Below are positions 57,839 to 64,000 of a stretch of DNA of 64,000 nt, one piece after another (within the stretch, counting starts at the first letter, position 1; each line of letters begins with the position of its first letter). The DNA comes from Cylicocyclus nassatus (taxonomy: Eukaryota > Nematoda > Chromadorea > Rhabditida > Strongylidae). The translations under genes were made by a program, and so were the position numbers. Below the pieces are notes generated by a model. It made no database searches, was not told the DNA's origin, and saw nothing but the letters and a program-made list of their open reading frames with translations. The stretch is taken from positions 13,306,880 to 13,370,879 of the forward strand of contig CATQJL010000112.1 of the NCBI GenBank assembly GCA_958299035.1, written 5' to 3'.

Positions 57839-58739
57839 ATGTATGTATGTACGTATGTTCCGAATAGAAAATTCCATTTCTGAACCGATCCGGACCAAAC
57901 TTGGCACACATACACTTCGGGCCCCGGCGGGTGTCACAGTCCACTTTTCGTCATCGATCGATATCGATTTTATCGATTTTTATCGATTTTTTTGCTGAGT
58001 TCACCTACGGGGCTGGGAGTTGGCACAGGGGGGTAATCGAGCATGGGGATTCCGAATACAATATTGGTTTTCAGGATTATCGATTACTTTTATCGATTTT
58101 ATCGATTTTTTTGCAAAGTTTGAGCTACGGGGCTGGGAGTTCGCACAGGGGGGTAATCGAGCATGGGGATTCCGAATACAATATTGGTTTTCGGGATTAT
58201 CGATTACTATTATCGATTTTATCGATTTTTTTGCAAAGTTTGAGCTAGGGGGCTGGGAGTTGGCACAGGGGGGTAATCGAGCATGCTGATCATCCCCAAG
58301 GGGGGTGATCAGCATGCTCGATTACACTCCTGTGCCAAATTCCAGCCCCCTAGCTCAAATTTTCAAAAAATCGATAAAATCGAAAAAGTAATGGACGATC
58401 CTGAAAACTAATATTGTGTTCGTAAACAGCATGCTCGATTACCCCCCTGTGCAAACTCCCAGCCCCGCAGGTCAAACTTTACAAAAAAATCGATAAAATC
58501 GATAAAAGTAATGGACGATCCTGAAAACTAATGTTGTATTCGGAATCCCCATGCTCGATTACCCCCCCCCCCCCTGTGCCAACTCCTAGCCCTGTAGGTG
58601 AACTCTGCAAAAAATCGATAAAAATCGGTAAAATCGACATCGATCGATAACGAAAAGTGGACTGTGACACCCGCCGGGGCCCGAAGTGTATGTGTGCCAA
58701 GTTTGGTCCGGATACGGCGGAGCCGGGTAAGCCAGCTAG
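57781..58739 (+). mobile_element. Non-autonomous Helitron, both ends present
   Basis: The 5' end is TCTTATATATAAAGCTGAAT, followed by (GTCT)n, and the 3' end is CGGCGGAGCCG (hairpin), then 11-12 bases, then CTAG. It sits between A (57780) and T (58740) with no target duplication, the Helitron rule. Inside are a GGACCAAACTTGGCACAC block, three 120-bp units with GGGGTAATCGAGCATG (58030, 58150, 58270), a palindromic centre (about 58275-58327), then the same blocks inverted back to a second GGACCAAACTTGGC. No Rep/helicase frame, so movement would need enzymes from another copy. A truncated relative lies at 7298-7684. Confidence 0.93.
57796..57853 (+). repeat. (GTCT)n / (GTAT)n tract near Helitron 5' end
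   Basis: About seven GTCT units pass into GTAT units. The same tract is present, shorter, in the copy at 7684, so it is an inherited part of the element. Confidence 0.9.
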
Positions 58740-58983
58740 TGCTACAATAATCTTTTCCAGCCTTCTGCTTGCTCTATGGAGTAAACAGCTCTATCCTACT
58801 CATAGCAACAACCTTTTTGCACGGCGCCCAAGTAGAACAACAAACGAACAACAAAAAACATGCATGCACCACATAGCTCAGGGACACAACAACAATATGA
58901 GCAATAGCAAATGGGGAGGGAGAGGGGGGGGGAGAGAAGGAGAAGTGTGCTCCTGTCAACAAGTGAAATCACATCTGGTGTGA

Positions 58984-61900
58984 GCGGAAAGCGGGAAAAG
59001 AATTTATGGGAGCCCCGAATGAGCCATCAGTGAGGCCAAACGCCTTCGTCTGATGGCTTGTTTTGTTCATTTAATGGGAGGAACAGGCGCATTTTCGTCT
59101 GATTGAGCAGAGAACGCAGCTGGAGCCTTTGATGTCCGTATTTTATCGTTTCTAAGTTCTAAGTAAAGGTTTGCCAAATGTGTAGGTAGAAAATGGTCCC
59201 TAAGCGGCAAACCGGAGGTGAGGGGGGGGGGGAGTAGGAGAAGAGAGTGGAAAGCAATGTTTTCTGTTCTTTCTGTTAGGAATAATTTCATGAAAATCGT
59301 AGAGTTACATTCAATCTCAAAAAATTTTTTCATGCGCAGAAACTGTTGAGCACCCATTCTTTTCAAATTTAGCCGTACCCCCCCCCCCCTCTCCCCGCCC
59401 AACCCCAAAAACATTGTGGGATCCGTCAAATCTGCTAGAAATTTCGGCACTATAGCAAACTTACTAGCATCTTGGCTTACGCACTATTGCAATCTCTTCG
59501 AGCTTCTTGCTTATAAAATGCATTTGAAACTGAAAATTTTTTACAGCTTTCTTCAAGAAAAAACAAGGAAGGAAAATCGCAAGCAAGCCGAAACGGAAAA
59601 GCAGGAACAATTGCCGCAAAACGATGAGAATTGGCGTCCATAAAATCTGATTATGACGCGTTTTGTTAGTTTTTATGAATCTAATTTCTGTTTCAACAGA
59701 TGGGCTATGTAATGGCATCGATTTCGGCGGCATGTGAGCGATTTATAAAAACTTACAGAAAACATATATGCAGTTTTCGATAAGATTTACAGTCTAAAAG
59801 TATTTCAAAATATTGCAGAAAGGGATTTTTTGATTTTTGCGGAGACGAAGATTAAGGTCTAAAATAGTTGAAGACTAAAGCTTGGGTTGAGATTACGGGG
59901 ATAATCCATGAGATGCGAAACAAGATTTTCCAAAATAATCTTATGATTTTGAGACGGACAAAAATCACAAATAATGAAATTTCTGAAATGAAATAAATAA
60001 ATCAATAATTCGCTGTTTATTTATTTATTTGTTTTTATTTATTTATTTATTCATTCAATACGCTCTAAGGCGTGCCACATAAGCAGGGAATATAAATCAA
60101 AATCAGAAGTCTATTTGGAGACCGAAATCAAAAGACAATAAATTTTTATCGTGTCTAGTTTAGGTCTAGCTGGATTTTCAAGAAAAAAAACATTAATAAT
60201 AATAGTTTACAATACATCAGTATATTCTTAATATTTTCAAGGAGTTTACTCTTCTCAGCCTCCCCTCTCCTCACGCGCTCCCGTTCTCTCGGCTCCCTTG
60301 GAATAGTAGCAATTTTCTATATGAAGCGTACTTACTGAAAAATTTCCAGAAAATTTGAAGAAAACACAAAATTTCCCAATATACTATTCTTGCGACATCT
60401 AGCGGGAAAAAATTTATGCAGATGAAATGATTTCTTATAGTTTCAATCTATGCAGTTTCAATCTAGGCAAGTGATAAAATGTGCTTTATATCGTCTGCAA
60501 TGGAAATCACGAAAATTCTATTAAAGTCATTGTAGAAGATATTGGCGGTTCCAAGCTGTCCTTCCTATTGAGAAGTTCGAGTCAAGACTCAGAAAATCAT
60601 AACATACATTTTTTCTAAGAAAAGTAAAGTAACAAAGACAATTAGTATTATTACTTTTCAGTATTGAAGGATGGAATAGAGTATACAAGGGTAAGCTTCA
60701 CCAACAGAATCTCAAGCTAGATAGAGCTCCATAAAAAGCAATTTATCCCATTCAAGCTGATGGCCACCAAATAAATTACTACACCCCCGCCCTTATTAGG
60801 TTTATTAGCAGTCATCACGATCTTGTCCTATCTGTTTATCGTTTCACAAGCTATTCTGAGAATGTTGTTATGTTCAGAAAAGCTGAACGAGCCAGTGCAA
60901 GGAAATTTGCACTTCAAGGTCAGTGTTTTCCATCGAGCTGGGCAAGGAATTGCTTCTCAATAGCGTGAGAAGCCGTCTTAAATCGAAAATCTCGTTGCGG
61001 TTTTGCAATCAAAAAGTTGCGGGACCAATTTAGCTCTAAAGTTATGAAGGGTTTACATAACTTCCTCGCAACAATGGTTCGGGTTTCGCTTGTGAGAAGA
61101 TGAGTAGAAGAAATTATTCATTTTTCCTTCTATAGCATTAGGTTGAAAATAATTTTTTCTTTCATAATCATTTTAGATTTCTCCATTTATTTAATTTCCA
61201 AATCAATAAAATTGTATATTTTTGATACCTGCTCTGCGTCTAATTGGATGAAGATGGCCTGGTAATCGGCGTGCGTTAATTGTCATAATGTTCCTAGTTA
61301 AAGCAGCTGTGAGATATTCCTGAAAAATGCGAAAAAAATATCTGAGCAGTTTTTTGAATACGCGATAGAGCTGAGATTTTGGCTAAGACAGAGGAAAATG
61401 CAAAAATTTCAAAAAGATTTTTTAGATGGAAATATAATATTTTTAAAAGAGTAATTTGAAGTCGGATTTTTTTTTTGAAAAAGACATCTACAATTTGTTG
61501 ATTAAGAAGTTCTTGAAAGATATAATCTCAGAATTTTTGCCCGTAGTTTCAGCACCACAATGAAAAAGCTTTCCAAAATAAAAATCTCCTACAGCCAAAA
61601 AAATGAGTAAAAATGATCGGTTAACTTCAAGAATTGGCAGTATTTCATCACTGTGCGAGCCTTTTGCACCAAAAATTTTGGCAAAATTCCAAAAGATGAA
61701 GACCAGAAACTTGATTCCAGATTGTTTTGGTTATTTCGGAAAAGCATTACAGATCCGTTTTTTGGGACGAACAGTCCTGAATATCTTAGATTTTAGGTCC
61801 TCTTTCCTCTTCAAAAAGTGGTTTTTACGGACCCTCATACATGGATTCTGATTGTTTCTCTGTCAAACTCAGCTATTTCTGTTTTCCAAAAATATGGTGC

Positions 61901-62760
61901 CTTTCATGGGGTCCAAGCTTAATTCCAACAAAAATAGCACAAAATCTCCATGCACTAAAGTCATATGTTCCCCTCATGATCAGGGATTTGTACGGAAAGC
62001 CTCTCATAGCTTCGTCCGCCTAAAGCTATACTTCATGAGCTTAGTCGAGGGAAGCTAGTGCGGCCGAAAAACAACCCTGACATGATTATCGAAGGGAGCA
62101 TGACTTTAGTATTTGGGAACTAAAGGGGGTACAAATTATTCAGGGACGATTTTCACAGAAAATTATCAAAATGAACGAAACGCACTTGAGCAATGAGAAG
62201 AAACGCCCTCTCAGCCACCTTTTATATCATTTTAGGCCTTATACAGTCCAATACAGTTGAAAAATGTGCTCCACCTACCGTATGTATGACTCGTTCATAG
62301 ATCTTCGTTTGAAGATTCCGTAAACAGCCAGAAGTGTGCGGATAAAAACTCTTAGTTCTACATGCAGCAATTAATCACGACAAGTGAGTGTTGGCAGACA
62401 ATCAGGTAGTGAAATTCGAGGAACAACTCTATGTACGAAATTAATCATGGCACATGGTCGGGATATCTTTCACTTGTTAAATGTTCGAGAATGAGACTTT
62501 GATTTCGGAGATTTATTGCTTTGCTTATTTGGCTTCTAATTTCTAGCCACTGCTGATGAGTTCAGAGGTTGCTTTAAGATTTGATACCTTTTCTTCTACA
62601 GGCTCCATAAAGTTCTAATAACTAGTTTTAATTACTAATTGTATTACGATAGGATTACGGTAGTCCAGTACATCCATTCTTGATGTGCTCGACAGGATCG
62701 CATGATAGCTTATCATATAGACCACCCAATGAAATGGTTACGGATCATCGCTGAAAGTGG
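58984..62760. other. Intergenic DNA, nothing recognised
   Basis: G/C runs at 59222-59232 and 59378-59389 and a (TTTA)n tract at 60017-60055. Frames such as minus 59067-59450 cover the low-complexity runs and show no motif. No transposon ends were recognised between 59.5 and 62.7 kb. Confidence 0.4.
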
Positions 62761-62763
62761 AGG

Positions 62764-62945
62764 TCAAGGCTCGGCACGAGATGGCTTTTGAAAAATGCAC
62801 AAAACGAGGTCCTCCTTAACCCTAAACCCCAAACGTGAAAAAATCTTCAAAAAACGACTAAAAAAATCTTCGCAATTTTCGTGTTTTTATTAACCTCAAA
62901 AACGATATCCAACTTGCTTACAAGCCACCTGTGCTGAGCCCTGGT
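62764..62945. mobile_element. 182-bp MITE related to 24853-25084
   Basis: Ends CAAGGCTCGGCAC and GTGCTGAGCCCTGG are imperfect inverted repeats. Internal CCCAAACGTGAAAAA and AAAAACGATATCC, and the GCTT-CAAGCCA phrase before the right end, match the order in 24853-25084. Target duplication not clear. Confidence 0.6.
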
Positions 62946-62949
62946 GAAG

Positions 62950-63680
62950 GTGCGAAAAAATTTTGCGGGATGGGGGAGGGAGGGAAGGGAAAAACAGAAA
63001 TTTTTTTGTGAATGACAGAACAATTTCCTCTTTCATAACCACTTTTTCATTCTAGGATTCCAGTGAGTTAATCACCAAAAACTTTATTGAATAAATGGAG
63101 ATTATGGAAGTAATTTCTAAAAACCTAGTTTGAGTTTTCGAACGTTCTGAAACACTTTCCTGATAATGCGTAAGGTTTCAAAAAATAAGAAAAAATAAAT
63201 GAAGTTGGAAATCTTCCCATGAAAACTGATATAAAAGACTTTCTATTCAATACATCTTCCTTCAAAATATTTTATGAATCGATTTGAACGAATATCATTT
63301 TGTTTTACAAACTGCCTCTATTATCTATACGAATCATAAACGGGTAGTAGGGTAGTCATCTGGATTGAAATGTCAATATTTCGCTTAAAAAATCCAATTA
63401 ACATAAAAAATCCTTCAGACAGCAAAGTTAGAGATTTTTATATGATTTCAGGCTTTCTCTCCCACAAAAAAGTTTCAAAGCTGGAAGAAAGAAGAAAGAG
63501 ATCAAAATTAAATCATTTTTCTTTCATAATGGCAAATTTTCACGTGCAGTAATAAACTGAACTACTTTCATTCATTATAGTAATTTCTATTTGATACTAA
63601 CATAATGTAAAACTACACGGGAGGAAGAAAAAAGGAAATAATAAAGGAATGACAATATCAGTGCTTTCAAATTTATTTCA
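62950..63680. other. AT-rich DNA, nothing recognised
   Basis: Short frames only. It separates the MITE from the 3' end of the edge gene. Confidence 0.4.
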
Positions 63681-63683
63681 GTA

Positions 63684-64000
63684 CTACAGTGATGATGCAC
63701 ACCTAAAGATGTAGTAGGGGTAGCTGTTAAGTGTGGTATGAATGCCATATTTGTATTTTTCATCCAATAGACAAAGTAAATTCTGAAAAAAATGAGAGCT
63801 GTTCAATAAGGTACTGCAATTTTTTAATAAATATTACCTCGTTTTACTTACAATTTCCACCAAAACTTTGGACACTTGGCTATACACAGGATCTAAAATA
63901 GCATCACTGCCGAGAATAATGGTTTGTAACGTAAAACCGCACACGTTCCGAAAACATTGGAGGTGTTTTCTCGCCGTAGCAGCTGTTTGTACAACGGTGT
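63684..64000 (-). CDS. 3' exons of an unidentified gene, cut by window edge
   Basis: A minus exon from beyond 64000 to 63852 encodes about 49 residues (ARKHLQCFRNVCGFTLQTII, DAILDPVYSQVSKVLVEI) and ends at ATT/GTAAGTAAAAC. After a 69-nt intron with acceptor TTTTTTTCAG, the next exon starts at 63782 in phase and runs NLLCLLDEKYKYGIHTTL to a TAG at 63686-63684. The amphipathic Leu/Val-rich pattern looks like an alpha-helical repeat (HEAT/ARM-like) protein, but this is a guess from little sequence. An alternative donor inside the last exon (TTTAG/GTGTGC) would change the end. The rest of the gene is outside the window. Confidence 0.6.

Noticed and set aside
57726..58315. Frames inside the Helitron
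   Set aside because: Translations of (GTCT)n and 120-bp repeats; they arise from repetition, not coding.
58657..58983. Independent 108-codon gene
   Set aside because: Its first part lies in the Helitron's 3' end, conserved as non-coding sequence in the other copy.
1..64000. Spliced-leader RNA, 5S rRNA or other structural RNA genes
   Set aside because: I looked for the SL1 sequence and common RNA gene hallmarks on both strands and saw none; a covariance-model search would be decisive.

Overview
This window looks like animal nuclear DNA, most probably from a nematode. It is AT-rich, has no bacterial-type operons, and its one clear host gene has short introns with GT-AG borders and acceptors such as TTTCTAG, TTTTAG and TTTCAG. 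The repeats are those of a transposon-rich invertebrate: BEL/Pao, Helitron, mariner-, hAT- and Harbinger-like elements, and tRNA-derived SINEs. The species cannot be fixed by reading alone.

Layout. 1-1.6 kb shows no gene. 1.6-9.7 kb is a decayed minus-strand BEL/Pao LTR retrotransposon. Its gag, protease, RT, RNase H and integrase parts are recognisable but split over shifting frames, and gag is separated from protease by a 2.2-kb inverted-repeat element (5699-7913) that itself holds a Helitron piece. 9.7-15.85 kb is a GC-richer stretch (leader-like sequence, CGATACAA-motif cluster) interrupted by AT-rich DNA carrying a hAT-like transposase remnant and a 700-bp palindromic mariner-type element. 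15.9-25.1 kb is a field of small DNA transposons, a non-LTR retrotransposon 3' end (20.3-21.76 kb) and an inverted SINE pair. 26.26-30.89 kb on the minus strand is the only complete host gene I can build: nine exons, 457 codons plus stop, with MATH-, BTB- and BACK-like parts and a Ser/Thr/Pro-rich tail. 31-57 kb has almost no convincing coding sequence but several satellites (161-bp period near 38 kb; palindrome-cored ACGCAAATTTGCGT repeat at 43.2-45.3 kb) and hairpins. 57.78-58.74 kb is a well-bounded non-autonomous Helitron with a palindromic interior, inserted in a small open frame. The right edge (63.68-64.0 kb) holds the last exons of an unidentified minus-strand gene.

The features do not form a pathway. 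The window reads as one regulatory-type gene and part of another in a large, repeat-filled intergenic landscape. Its most useful content is a set of mobile elements whose ends and target-site duplications can be read to the base, plus two or three repeat families with unusual symmetry.
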